Shown here piece after piece: positions 54,384-62,218 of a DNA stretch of 64,000 nt. Under the pieces are notes generated by a model. It was not told the DNA's origin, did no database searches, and saw nothing but the letters and a program-made list of their open reading frames with translations. Source of the stretch: Parasporobacterium sp. GTDB lineage: Bacteria; Bacillota; Clostridia; Lachnospirales; Lachnospiraceae. The DNA lies in the NCBI GenBank assembly GCA_017510065.1, contig JAFWOB010000065.1:57454-121453 (forward strand), read 5' to 3'. A program made the position numbers and the translations under genes. Numbering within the stretch: the stretch's first letter is position 1; the number at the start of each line of letters is the position of its first letter.

Positions 54384-55412
54384 ATGGAAGAACTGATAAA
54401 AGGCCGAACCGTGATCGCGAAAAAGGGCGTCAGCGATAAAAAAACCGGGATCGTGACAGAAGTCGAGATCCTCTATGGAGGGGAAGAGACCGGATACATG
54501 AGGACCATGGACGGGGAGATCAAAAGGATCCCTGTCCCGGAACAGTACAAGGAGATCCTTCAGGAATACAGGGACAGACTTAGAAAAGAAGAAGCGGCCG
54601 ACCAGATCATGTATGAAGGGGAGGAGGGTACTGATTATGATGTATCGGACAGCCCGGCAATGACTGGAGAAGAACAGGAAACAGGAAGGCAGGAACTAGT
54701 AAAATCATCTTCAGGTGAACTGGCGGTGCGGAAGAAAGAAAAAAGCCTGAAGCACAGCAGAGGAAAGCTCCTGATCCCTGTCATCATCCTGGGGACTGTC
54801 GTCCTGGCCACGTTAGGGCTGCTGCTGGCACAGCTGCTGACCAAGAACAGCCGGGAAGCCCAGCTGCCGGAGGAGACTGTCAGCATCGCCCTGCTGAAAC
54901 ATGACATCCGCGTGGGGGACACCATAACGGCAGCTGAATTTGAACATTCCTTTGTCTCCAGGGAAACTTTCGACATGCTCGGAAGGACCATGTACATCGG
55001 GCCTGACGGCATCAGCAGGGAAGGGACCGTGATGCTGTGGGACGATGTCGGAAAGTACGAGAACTGCATCGCACTGCGTTCCATCGAAGCGGGAAGTGTC
55101 GCCATGGCGGATGATTATTCCCTTTCCAGGAGCAGCCTGACCGGCCAGACGACCCTGCGCCTCGTGGCCGTCATCACTTCAGGCAGGCAGGAGGAGGATG
55201 AGATCGTCTGCGAACTTGGAAGGTATGTGCTGGAAACAGGAACGCTGTCTGATATCCTGAACGCGCAGAACATCAGCGTGCTTGACAAAGCGTCAGGACC
55301 GGAAGGGACTTTGGAAGGCCAGGTTTATGAAGACGTGCCGGAGGAGGTCCTGACGGATACAACAGAAGGAGCGCCGGATCTCTCCGGACAGCCGGAAGAA
55401 ACTGACGGATGA
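54384..55412 (+). CDS. Single-pass membrane protein with SAF-like outer domain
   Basis: The 342-residue protein has a cytoplasmic N-terminal part (a small beta domain with GRTVIAKKGVSDKKTGIV, then acidic linker), one membrane helix at 129-152, and an outer domain from ~165 with IALLKHDIRVGDTITAAEFE, the SAF/CpaB-like beta-clip pattern. A disordered acidic tail follows. SAF domains occur in pilus assembly and sugar-binding proteins, but no pilus genes are present. It overlaps the next gene by four bases (ATGA). Confidence 0.55.
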   Translation: MEELIKGRTVIAKKGVSDKKTGIVTEVEILYGGEETGYMRTMDGEIKRIPVPEQYKEILQEYRDRLRKEEAADQIMYEGEEGTDYDVSDSPAMTGEEQETGRQELVKSSSGELAVRKKEKSLKHSRGKLLIPVIILGTVVLATLGLLLAQLLTKNSREAQLPEETVSIALLKHDIRVGDTITAAEFEHSFVSRETFDMLGRTMYIGPDGISREGTVMLWDDVGKYENCIALRSIEAGSVAMADDYSLSRSSLTGQTTLRLVAVITSGRQEEDEIVCELGRYVLETGTLSDILNAQNISVLDKASGPEGTLEGQVYEDVPEEVLTDTTEGAPDLSGQPEETDG

Positions 55413-55879
55413 CAGGACGAAAGGAAACAGCGTTTGCATATGCAAAGGGAAAGCTCTTTGTCAAGCTGGCCGGATTGTTCCTGTGCTGTATCGCAGCGCT
55501 GGTCGTGATGGCTGCCATCAGGGAGGACATGGGACTGGTCCTGTTCCCCGCCGTGGTCTCTCTGATCCCTGCAGGACTCGCCGTGTACTATGCAGTCCTG
55601 TTCAGGCAGGAAAAGATCTCAGGGACGGTCTGCAGCGTAGTGGAGAAGAAAAAGGATATGGTGGGAGGTTTGCTATCCGGCCTTTCCCTGAACCGCTGCC
55701 GTTATTATCTGGAATTTGAAAACGAGAAAGGAGAAAAAAACGTATTCCATATATCGAGGGGAGGACTGTTCAGTTCCCTGACAGTCGGGCAGAGCTGCCT
55801 GGTACTCCATAAGAACTGCCGGGAACTGTCGTCAGACAATTTCATCGAGTGCGTTGCCGTGGACACAGAGGATGCTTAA
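55409..55879 (+). CDS. Two-helix membrane protein with DUF3592-like domain
   Basis: The 156-residue protein has membrane helices at ~17-36 and 41-61 and a soluble beta domain after ~65 (GTVCSVVEKKKD, RYYLEFENEKGEK, LTVGQSCLVLHK), resembling DUF3592-type proteins. It starts inside the upstream stop, so the two membrane proteins are co-translated and probably interact. Function unknown. Confidence 0.6.
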   Translation: MTGRKETAFAYAKGKLFVKLAGLFLCCIAALVVMAAIREDMGLVLFPAVVSLIPAGLAVYYAVLFRQEKISGTVCSVVEKKKDMVGGLLSGLSLNRCRYYLEFENEKGEKNVFHISRGGLFSSLTVGQSCLVLHKNCRELSSDNFIECVAVDTEDA

Positions 55880-55933
55880 TAGCCGGAGCGGAACCTGTGG
55901 GCGGAGCAAATAAAAACAAAAAGGAGAGAAAAA

Positions 55934-56221
55934 ATGAATTTCATGGTACAAAAAAGCGGTGAACTAAAAACGTTCATCAACAACAACTATGGCCAGATCT
56001 GTGGTCTGGTCAATTATCTGATCAGCTGGCATGGCCCCTGGGAGAAAGAGGACATGCTGGTTGAGTCTGTGGAGGATGCCGTACTGAAGGCAACCAACAT
56101 CATTCTGCTTCTCAGGACCGGGACAGCCGGATTCATTTGCAGTGATATGACAGAGGAAGAAGTGCGCGACCTGATCATCTCCGAAGTGCATTATGTCGAA
56201 GATGACGAGGAGGAAGAATAG
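55934..56221 (+). CDS. Small acidic protein, unknown function
   Basis: The 95-residue protein has no recognised family; it is helical in the first part (ELKTFINNNYGQICGLVNYL) and ends in an Asp/Glu run. AAGGAG precedes ATG 55934. It is the last gene before the terminator at 56236 and the origin region. Confidence 0.6.
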   Translation: MNFMVQKSGELKTFINNNYGQICGLVNYLISWHGPWEKEDMLVESVEDAVLKATNIILLLRTGTAGFICSDMTEEEVRDLIISEVHYVEDDEEEE

Positions 56222-56235
56222 CAGAATAAAAATGG

Positions 56236-56276
56236 ACCATACAGAAGAAAAAACACCTCTGTATGGTTCGGTTCTT
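56236..56276 (+). terminator. Terminator before the origin
   Basis: ACCATACAGA (56236-56245) pairs with TCTGTATGGT (56258-56267), then TCGGTTCTTTTTCCC. It isolates the origin from upstream transcription. Confidence 0.8.
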
Positions 56277-56289
56277 TTTCCCTTTTCCC

Positions 56290-56678
56290 TTATTCCTTAT
56301 ATAAATAACATTATTAATACATTATTAAAAAACTTATTAGCGCGCGTGCGTGCGCGCGCGATATTTAGGAAGAAAAATTTGAAAATGAGTTTTCCGTATA
56401 CTAGAAAAAATGGACACATATACTAGAAATTCTGGACATTTATACTAGAAATCGTGGACATTTGAAAAAAACGTATACTAGAAATTCTGGACATTTTTCG
56501 GGGAAAAATCTGAAGCGCGTATACTAGAAATTCTGGAAATTCCGGGAGGGAATGGCAGGAACACCATATACTAGAAATCCTGGACAGATCATTTCTGCCT
56601 TTTCCTCCAATCTGCAGAACAGAAATGCCTTATCTGCGGGCTTTATTAAAGTCTGCATACTAGAAATCACGGACACTT
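56290..56678 (+). repeat. Candidate replication origin: AT-rich block, alternating GC tract, seven iterons
   Basis: An AT-rich stretch (56296-56339) is followed by 21 bases of strict purine-pyrimidine alternation (56340-56360). Iterons of consensus ATACTAGAAATTCTGGACA start at 56398, 56420, 56442, 56475, 56521 (GGAAA variant), 56568 and 56657; the first gaps are 22, 22 and 33, whole helical turns. The last copy ends four bases before the rep ATG. This is the classical theta-plasmid layout with autoregulating iterons. Confidence 0.85.
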
Positions 56679-57623
56679 ATGAAACGAGAAGAAGACCTGT
56701 TCAGCCAGGATGATTATTTTGAGAATTCAAAGGAAAAAGAAGCAGCCGACCGGAATAACACCCTTGTGAACAAGATGGTTGCGATCGGGAAGCCGTTTTT
56801 CCGGAGCGAGTTCATGCCGTCACCGGATCAGTCCGGCAGCATGCTGTCACTGCGGATCACGGATATGAAACTGCTGTATATGGCCCTTACGGAGATAAAG
56901 TGGTCGCAGGCAGGGAATAAATTTGATGTCCGGCTGCGGAAAAGCGATATCTGTGACGTGCTGGATATCCCGAAGGACCACAGGGCTGCGAACCGCATCA
57001 GGAATGCATATGACCACCTTGCCAGGATGTCGTACCTCAAGATGGATATCAATGACCGGAAAGACTACAAAAACGGTTTCCTGGTTTTCGGTAGCGACAG
57101 CGAAGAACGTGGCGAGATCATCAATGTGCATCTGAACGGGGTGCAGTTCGGTACTTTGTTTGAAAACCTTACCGGGAACAAGGATTTCTTCGTTATGTGG
57201 GTGAATGACATTTACCGCTTTACCAGTATCTACAGCTACCTTCTTTATGAAGACCTGAGGATCCACTCCGACTCGAGGAGGAAGAACAGCCGGATCTACA
57301 CGGACGAAGAGCTGAAAAGGGTGTTACGGATCCCTACTTCCGGGAAAGGCTCCTATATGCATATGCTGAAGGGGAAACCCCATTTTAACCGGAACCTGTT
57401 TGAAAAATACATCCTGGAACCGGTAACGCAGGAAATCGCTGACTGCAGGATGGTCTGCCTCTCTCCGGTGGGAAGGAAAAGGCAGGATGGGGACAGGATC
57501 CTGCCGCAGAAGGATAATCTGGTCTTTTATCGGAAAGTGAAACAGAACGGAAAGATTGCAGGCTATGAATTCCAATACAGCATTAAGACAGGAAGGACAA
57601 AAATGTTGCCAGACGAAGAATAA
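56679..57623 (+). CDS. Replication initiator protein (Rep_3/RepB superfamily)
   Basis: The 314-residue protein has two winged-helix regions typical of Rep_3 initiators: SLRITDMKLLYMALTEIKW with later IRNAYDHLARMSYLKM, and RFTSIYSYLLYEDLRIHSDS with the FEKYILEPVTQEIADC end. It should bind the seven upstream iterons and open the AT-rich block. The ATG has no SD and lies four bases from the last iteron, so binding of Rep could block its own translation or transcription. This makes the element a replicon. Confidence 0.85.
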   Translation: MKREEDLFSQDDYFENSKEKEAADRNNTLVNKMVAIGKPFFRSEFMPSPDQSGSMLSLRITDMKLLYMALTEIKWSQAGNKFDVRLRKSDICDVLDIPKDHRAANRIRNAYDHLARMSYLKMDINDRKDYKNGFLVFGSDSEERGEIINVHLNGVQFGTLFENLTGNKDFFVMWVNDIYRFTSIYSYLLYEDLRIHSDSRRKNSRIYTDEELKRVLRIPTSGKGSYMHMLKGKPHFNRNLFEKYILEPVTQEIADCRMVCLSPVGRKRQDGDRILPQKDNLVFYRKVKQNGKIAGYEFQYSIKTGRTKMLPDEE

Positions 57624-57649
57624 AAACACGGATGACAAGGAGGGAAACA

Positions 57650-58045
57650 ATGAGTGAGAATTATTGCAAAGTAAAAGGGGATACCATACTGGTCAAGGAT
57701 TTCCGCAAGATGGAATATGTGAATGAAGATGATATCAGACTTCTGGAACTGATCATTGATAAGATTGACTGGGAAGCAAAAGATCCTTTCCATATGACCC
57801 TGCAGATGATGGAACTCTGTGACCTGCTGAATGTTGGCTTAGATGCGCCGCATCGGGCTATGGCAGCCCTTGAACACCTATTCGGCGTTGCCTTTTTTGA
57901 AGTAAGGGAACCATCTGGAAATGTGCATGGCGGGATGCTCGTCCCAAACTGGAACTGGAATAAAGAGTATACAGAAGTGTATCTTCACCTAAATGCTGAT
58001 CTGTTGGGGGCTATGTTCAAGCTGTGGTCCTTGAGAACGGCATGA
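57650..58045 (+). CDS. Truncated Rep-like paralogue (first winged helix only)
   Basis: From ATG 57650 (AAGGAGG upstream) the 131-residue product aligns with residues ~60-165 of the adjacent Rep: DIRLLELIIDKIDWEA against DMKLLYMALTEIKW, MALEHLFGVAFFEVRE against the DHLARMSYLKMD region, and LHLNADLLGAMF against VHLNGVQFGTLF. It stops before the second domain. Such fragments can act as inhibitors of iteron replication by forming mixed dimers. That role is inference. Confidence 0.65.
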   Translation: MSENYCKVKGDTILVKDFRKMEYVNEDDIRLLELIIDKIDWEAKDPFHMTLQMMELCDLLNVGLDAPHRAMAALEHLFGVAFFEVREPSGNVHGGMLVPNWNWNKEYTEVYLHLNADLLGAMFKLWSLRTA

Positions 58046-58122
58046 CCTTACAAGAAGAAAACCGATAAAAACAGGAAGAACTGCAGGAGCATTGTAAAGA
58101 AACTTTAAATTGAGATAAATAA

Positions 58123-58244
58123 TAGTTTAATATTAAACTAAAAATAGAGAATAATAAAGTTGACACTTGCCTTCCAAAAGTTTATTATCTTTAATATCGA
58201 AACAAAATAGTTTATATATAAACCAAAATATATCGATATTAAAG
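58123..58244 (+). promoter_or_regulatory. AbiE promoter with nested palindromes
   Basis: TTGACA (58160-58165), 17 bases, TATTAT (58183-58188). Three palindromic blocks surround it: TAGTTTAATATTAAACTA (58123-58140), GTTTATATATAAAC (58210-58223), and CTTTAATATCGA (58189-58200) matched in reverse at 58233-58244. AbiEi antitoxins are known to repress their own promoter through inverted repeats, which these resemble. Confidence 0.7.
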
Positions 58245-58263
58245 AAAACTGAGAGGCAAAAGA

Positions 58264-59031
58264 ATGGATCTATACTATGAGGTATTAAAAAGGCCGGTTT
58301 TTACAATCAACGATATCTGTGGCTTTTACAACAATATCGAAAGTGCAAGGAGTGCAGTAAAACGGCTTCTGAGTAAGGGAAGGATAATACATATCAGGAA
58401 TAACCTTTATACAGCGATTAGCGGAGAAACAGGAGCTCCGGTTGCGAACCGGTTCCAGATAGCAAGCGCTGTCACGGACACTTCCTATGTAACCCATCAT
58501 ACCGCGATGGAATATTATGGGATAACAGACCAGGTATTCTACGATGTATATGTCGGATCAGAGACAGCCTTTCAAAGCTTTGTGTTTGATGGATATACAT
58601 ACCGTTATGTAAAATGCAGGTTCCCTGAGGGGATAGAGGAAATAGGATACAGCGGGGGAGTCCGCGTTACAGACAGGGAGCGGACCGTCCTTGACAGTAT
58701 CAAAGACATGGATAAGATTGCCGGAGCAGAGGAGGTTATTGATAATCTCGGCGCAATGAAACTTGTAAAAGAGGACAGGATCATACAGTATCTTGCGCTC
58801 TATAACAATCAGTTTCTTTACCAAAAGACCGGTTATATCCTGTCACGGATACAGAATAAGCTTGGCCTTTCAGATTCCTTTTTTGAACTGTGCAGGGATA
58901 AGTCGGGGAAGAGTACACGGTACCTGTCCAGCGACCATAAAAACGGAGTATATGATTCAGAGTGGAAACTGGTAATACCGGAGATATTGTTCCAATCTAA
59001 GAATGGGGGAGTAACAGATGCCAACATATAA
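58264..59031 (+). CDS. abiEi: AbiEi-type antitoxin/transcriptional regulator
   Basis: The 255-residue protein has an N-terminal winged-helix (ARSAVKRLLSKGRIIHIRNNLY), the AbiEi core (ATDTSYVTHHTAMEYYG-like VTDTSYVTHHTAMEYYGI) and a VRVTDRERTVLDSIKDMDK segment. AbiEi neutralises AbiEii and autoregulates. Its stop overlaps the toxin gene by 14 bases. GAGAGGCAAA precedes the ATG. Confidence 0.9.
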   Translation: MDLYYEVLKRPVFTINDICGFYNNIESARSAVKRLLSKGRIIHIRNNLYTAISGETGAPVANRFQIASAVTDTSYVTHHTAMEYYGITDQVFYDVYVGSETAFQSFVFDGYTYRYVKCRFPEGIEEIGYSGGVRVTDRERTVLDSIKDMDKIAGAEEVIDNLGAMKLVKEDRIIQYLALYNNQFLYQKTGYILSRIQNKLGLSDSFFELCRDKSGKSTRYLSSDHKNGVYDSEWKLVIPEILFQSKNGGVTDANI

Positions 59032-59977
59032 CAAAGCAAATCTCGCCATGGCGGCTTCTCAATATGGATTCCAGAGGGATACGTTTGAAAAGGTCCTGCG
59101 TTTAAAGAAGGTTCTCGAATACTGTCAGGAAAAAAAGCTGCTGAAGGAGCATCTTGTCCTGAAAGGCGGTACAGCCATCAACCTGACTGTTTTTGATCTT
59201 CCAAGGCTTTCTGTTGATATTGATATGGATTATATCCCGAATGACAGCCGGGACGAAATGCTGGCTGTGAGGGAAGAAATCTCAAAAACAATAAAGGACT
59301 ATATGGAAAGTGAGGGCTATCTTCTGACAGACCGTTCCCGATTCAGCCACAGCCTGGATTCTTTCATCTTCCGATATCAAAATGCGGGCGGCAACAGGGA
59401 TGTTTTGAAGATTGAACTGAATTATTCTTTACGTGCACATGTGCTTGATCCGGTGTACAGGGAAATCATAACAGATATGTTTGGCGGGCAGCCTCTTCTA
59501 TACATGGTCGACCCGATCGAAATCTTTGCGGCGAAGGCCAATGCATTGATCAGCAGGGCAGCCGCAAGGGATCTGTATGATTTCAATAATCTCATCCTTA
59601 ATGGGAAGTTTGAAGAGAAATCTGAACGTGATCTGCTCAGAAAGACGATCATCTTTTATGCGACGATCTCCTCAAAAACGTTAAACCGCTTTTTTGAAAC
59701 TGATGCGATTGATAACCTGACGATCACAAAGATCCGCCGCGACCTGTTCCCGGTTCTCAGAAACCAGGAGATACGGGCGCATTTTGACCTTGATCTGTAT
59801 AAAAACAGAGCAAAAGAATACCTGAAGGAGCTGATGACAGTATCACAGGGGGAATCAGATTATTTGGAGTGCTTCATGCGGGGAGAATACCGTCCGGATC
59901 TGCTCTTTGATGACAGGACAATAGTAGAACGGATCGCGAAGCATCCGATGGCTATCTGGAAATGTAACAATATGTAA
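59018..59977 (+). CDS. abiEii: AbiEii/AbiGii toxin, nucleotidyltransferase fold
   Basis: The 319-residue protein has the NTase motif KGGTA at 49-53 and D67/D69 (SVDIDMD), followed by KIELNYS and AAKANALISRAAARDLYD. AbiEii toxins transfer nucleotides, commonly to tRNA acceptor stems, and stop growth during phage infection. All core residues look intact, so the pair is likely active and both stabilises and defends the element. 14-base overlap with abiEi. Confidence 0.92.
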   Translation: MPTYNKANLAMAASQYGFQRDTFEKVLRLKKVLEYCQEKKLLKEHLVLKGGTAINLTVFDLPRLSVDIDMDYIPNDSRDEMLAVREEISKTIKDYMESEGYLLTDRSRFSHSLDSFIFRYQNAGGNRDVLKIELNYSLRAHVLDPVYREIITDMFGGQPLLYMVDPIEIFAAKANALISRAAARDLYDFNNLILNGKFEEKSERDLLRKTIIFYATISSKTLNRFFETDAIDNLTITKIRRDLFPVLRNQEIRAHFDLDLYKNRAKEYLKELMTVSQGESDYLECFMRGEYRPDLLFDDRTIVERIAKHPMAIWKCNNM

Positions 59978-59995
59978 ATCAGGCGGGAGTACACT

Positions 59996-60424
59996 ATGGA
60001 TAAAGCGGAGAGATGTAAAGTGCTGACAAGTTCATATAACAGCGGACAGTTGATCAAAATCGGAAAGCAGATCAAAGGCAGGAGAAAAGAGCTCCGGATG
60101 AGCAGCCAACAGCTGGCTGATCAGCTTGGAATCTCCAAAAGGCAGGTCTTCCGGATCGAGAACGGATCCTCCGATGCGAATATAAGGACCGTCCTTAAAA
60201 TTGCAGATGCCCTGAACTGCAATCCTTCCTATCTCCTGTGTGATGATACCAGAATGACACCGGAAGAAATGATCAGGTCTGCGATCATGAGGGCGGATGT
60301 AAAAGAACTGATCCATCTGTATAACACATATTCGGAAATCACGCGGTTGATCGGAGACCATCTGACCAACCTGATGAAACACCAGAATAGTAAGCAGGTA
60401 AGTAATCATGATGATTGTGACTGA
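59996..60424 (+). CDS. XRE-family transcriptional regulator
   Basis: The 142-residue protein has a clear helix-turn-helix: IKGRRKELRMSSQQLADQL, then GISKRQVFRIENGSSDANIR and ALNCNPSYLLC. A C-terminal helical part follows. It starts 18 bases after the toxin gene and overlaps the next gene by 17 bases. Probably regulates the 3' part of the element. Confidence 0.8.
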   Translation: MDKAERCKVLTSSYNSGQLIKIGKQIKGRRKELRMSSQQLADQLGISKRQVFRIENGSSDANIRTVLKIADALNCNPSYLLCDDTRMTPEEMIRSAIMRADVKELIHLYNTYSEITRLIGDHLTNLMKHQNSKQVSNHDDCD

Positions 60425-60662
60425 TTCAAATAATATTGTCTTTTCCGAAGGGATCATAGAAATCTACAAGGACAAATACAGGTATGGAACCTATTGCCTG
60501 AAGGCAACCGTTTACGGAGGAGGTACACGGAACCTGCTCACCAATCTTTCCAGAAAGGATGCAGACCTCGCGGAGAAAGCAATTGTTGAAGCGTTTGCCC
60601 AGGGAAAGCCTGTGATGAATTTTTCCAAGGATTTACAGGAAGCCCTTTCTAATGAAGGATAG
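60408..60662 (+). CDS. Small protein, unknown function
   Basis: The 84-residue product (start ATG 60408 or 60411) contains IIEIYKDKYRYGTYCLKATV and a helical end. No family recognised. It overlaps the XRE gene by 17 bases, consistent with translational coupling, which supports it as real. Confidence 0.55.
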   Translation: MMIVTDSNNIVFSEGIIEIYKDKYRYGTYCLKATVYGGGTRNLLTNLSRKDADLAEKAIVEAFAQGKPVMNFSKDLQEALSNEG

Positions 60663-60685
60663 AACATTATTGTACCGTCATAACT

Positions 60686-60994
60686 ATGTGGGCATCACTC
60701 GTTAGTAAAAAAGACTATGTCGATTTTTTCAGAGATAATACTTTTACATTTACCGGAAAGCTGAACCTGATGGACAGGGCAGAGGCATTCCGATTTGTAA
60801 AACTTTGTGGGGGAGGCTGTTCAAAGAATCTGACGAAACGCACGAATGTTCTGGTCGTTGGCAGCTTCCGTCATAAAGAGTGTTATCGGAACAAATATCA
60901 TGCTGCACTAAAATACAACGAACAGGGACAGAATATAAAAATCATTAGTGAAGATTTATTCTACCAGATGTTATTAATGTTTTTTCTGGTATGA
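60686..60994 (+). CDS. Small BRCT-domain protein
   Basis: The 102-residue protein is essentially one BRCT domain: TFTFTGKLNLMDRAEAFRFV, then CGGGCSKNLTKRTNVLVVGS. Bacterial BRCT domains occur in DNA ligase and in phage/plasmid proteins that recognise DNA ends or phosphorylated partners. The reading frame ends just after a T6 run; one base shift there would add a zinc-ribbon tail (next entry). Confidence 0.75.
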   Translation: MWASLVSKKDYVDFFRDNTFTFTGKLNLMDRAEAFRFVKLCGGGCSKNLTKRTNVLVVGSFRHKECYRNKYHAALKYNEQGQNIKIISEDLFYQMLLMFFLV

Positions 60995-61109
60995 AAGGTG
61001 TGAACATGAATGGGTAACAGCCATTTGGCCAAGTGGATCGGAAGTAGTAGAGTGCAGCAAATGTGGAGTCACGCTCTCCATGTGGTTATATAACGGATAT
61101 ACGGAATAA
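60979..61109 (+). pseudogene. Zinc-ribbon tail in shifted frame after the BRCT gene
   Basis: In the +1 frame after the T6 run (60980-60985), codons read FWYERCEHEW, then VECSKCGVTL and stop at 61107-61109: two CxxxH/CxxC-type pairs of a small zinc ribbon. No ATG, GTG or TTG start lies in this frame. It is either the true C-terminus of the BRCT protein separated by a one-base insertion, or reached by programmed frameshifting. Confidence 0.45.
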
Positions 61110-61205
61110 AGATTTGGCAGATACAGGATGATAACAAAAAAGGTTCCCTGGGTGGTTGATGCCACGAAACCTCCTTACTTTTCAAGTATTGTTGATTTTC
61201 CAACT

Positions 61206-61227
61206 GTTCAAGTCCCATCTTCCGCAT
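61206..61227 (+). other. attR: copy of the tRNA-Leu 3' end
   Basis: 22 bases identical to 52797-52818; the sequence upstream shows no tRNA body, so this is only the attachment core. Confidence 0.85.
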
Positions 61228-61229
61228 AA

Positions 61230-61260
61230 AAAAGGATTCTTCGTAAGGAGAATCCTTTTT
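61230..61260 (+). terminator. Probable original tRNA-Leu terminator
   Basis: AAAAGGATTCT (61230-61240) pairs with AGAATCCTTTT (61249-61259), then T-rich sequence. It lies three bases past attR, where the tRNA terminator would be before integration. Confidence 0.75.
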
Positions 61261-61287
61261 CTTTTGCTGAAAGGTCTTTTCGAGCGA

Positions 61288-61315
61288 GCAAGATTTTTAA
61301 CCGCAAAAATCTTGC
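61288..61315. other. Perfect hairpin
   Basis: GCAAGATTTTT-AACCGC-AAAAATCTTGC, an 11-bp stem 29 bases past the DUF6273 stop; may help end that minus-strand gene. Confidence 0.45.
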
Positions 61316-61343
61316 AAAGTGAGGGGATTTGGGATTTGAGGAT

Positions 61344-62084
61344 TCAGGATTGCAGATTGACCCATAAAGCAGGCCGGACAGTACCTATGCCGACAACTAC
61401 AAAGTAGCCAAGGGTATTGATGATGCCTCCTTTGAGGACACGTGCCGCGCGGTAACTATAGTAGCCGGGGGAGCGCAGCCACCACCAGCAGGTGCTTTCG
61501 CTATTTACTTTATTTGAGTTAGATTGAATAACTCCCCGGGATATGGCATATGCGGTGGGTACACATATTCTGGATTCGGTCGTACTCAAATATTGCTTCG
61601 CCTCCCGGATACTCAACAGGAAGACCTGGTCCTTCGTATCGTTACCTGGATCTGTGTCGTAAACCGGATTTTCATCTGCGCTGACAGTTACTGTTGGAAT
61701 AATGCTTATCTCGTCTTCCGTAAACGCTGTATTCAAAAATGTACTGTTCAACCAAGCCCGGAGAGAACAGGTTTCCCAGGTCACGTCAATGTGTTCTTCA
61801 TTGTACGGCTGGCAGTCCAGGGCATATCGGCTTAATAACAGCGCCTTACCCTCCTGTATGTCCAGCACCTCCCATTCAATGGGTTCCTGGCCATTGTCCA
61901 GATTGTTGTCCTGTTCATAACTGCCGAAGGTTACATAATCGCCGATTTCTGCATTTTGGAACACATACCAGCCGTTTCCAGTTTGGGAAACATTCTCTCC
62001 TTCCGACCTGCCCGCAACCATAACAGGTACACTGACAAGGATACAAATAAGTAAAGCCATAATGATAAATATTTCCTTTTTCAT
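61344..62084 (-). CDS. Secreted DUF6273-family protein
   Basis: From ATG 62084 (AGGAGG upstream) the 246-residue product has a signal peptide (MKKEIFIIMALLICILVSVP, cleavage near VMVAG) and a DUF6273 domain: IGDYVTFGSYEQD, PIEWEVLDIQEGKALLLSRY, SLRAWLNSTFLNTAFT and a final WWWLRSPGYYS block. This Clostridial domain is related to FGE/lectin-like folds but its role is unknown. The frame could extend 12 codons upstream, but that part lacks an SD. Single-gene unit just outside attR. Confidence 0.85.
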   Translation of the reverse strand: MKKEIFIIMALLICILVSVPVMVAGRSEGENVSQTGNGWYVFQNAEIGDYVTFGSYEQDNNLDNGQEPIEWEVLDIQEGKALLLSRYALDCQPYNEEHIDVTWETCSLRAWLNSTFLNTAFTEDEISIIPTVTVSADENPVYDTDPGNDTKDQVFLLSIREAKQYLSTTESRICVPTAYAISRGVIQSNSNKVNSESTCWWWLRSPGYYSYRAARVLKGGIINTLGYFVVVGIGTVRPALWVNLQS

Positions 62085-62218
62085 ATTCTGTCCTCCTGAA
62101 CGGAAAAACCATATTGCCATGGTGGTATTCTAATCCAGATCAATTACACTGTAAATATAACACGTACCGTTTTCTACTAGGTAAAAGAATTGTCTCATTT
62201 GGAGGTTCTTTTTGTTAA

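Larger units (their letters stand above)
52797..61227. mobile_element. tRNA-Leu-integrated plasmid-like element (~8.4 kb)
   Basis: Bounded by a 22-base direct repeat of the tRNA-Leu 3' end (52797-52818 and 61206-61227). It contains a divergent regulator pair, a membrane protein pair, seven iterons with a Rep_3-type initiator, a truncated Rep paralogue, an AbiE toxin-antitoxin pair, an XRE regulator and a BRCT protein. No integrase, excisionase, relaxase or capsid gene is visible. The replicon plus tRNA attachment suggests a satellite mobilised in trans, or an integrated plasmid that has lost its recombinase. Confidence 0.85.

Noticed and set aside
52818-61205. The tRNA-bounded element as a prophage or conjugative element
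   Set aside because: No capsid, terminase, relaxase or coupling protein is visible; the only replication gene is plasmid-type.
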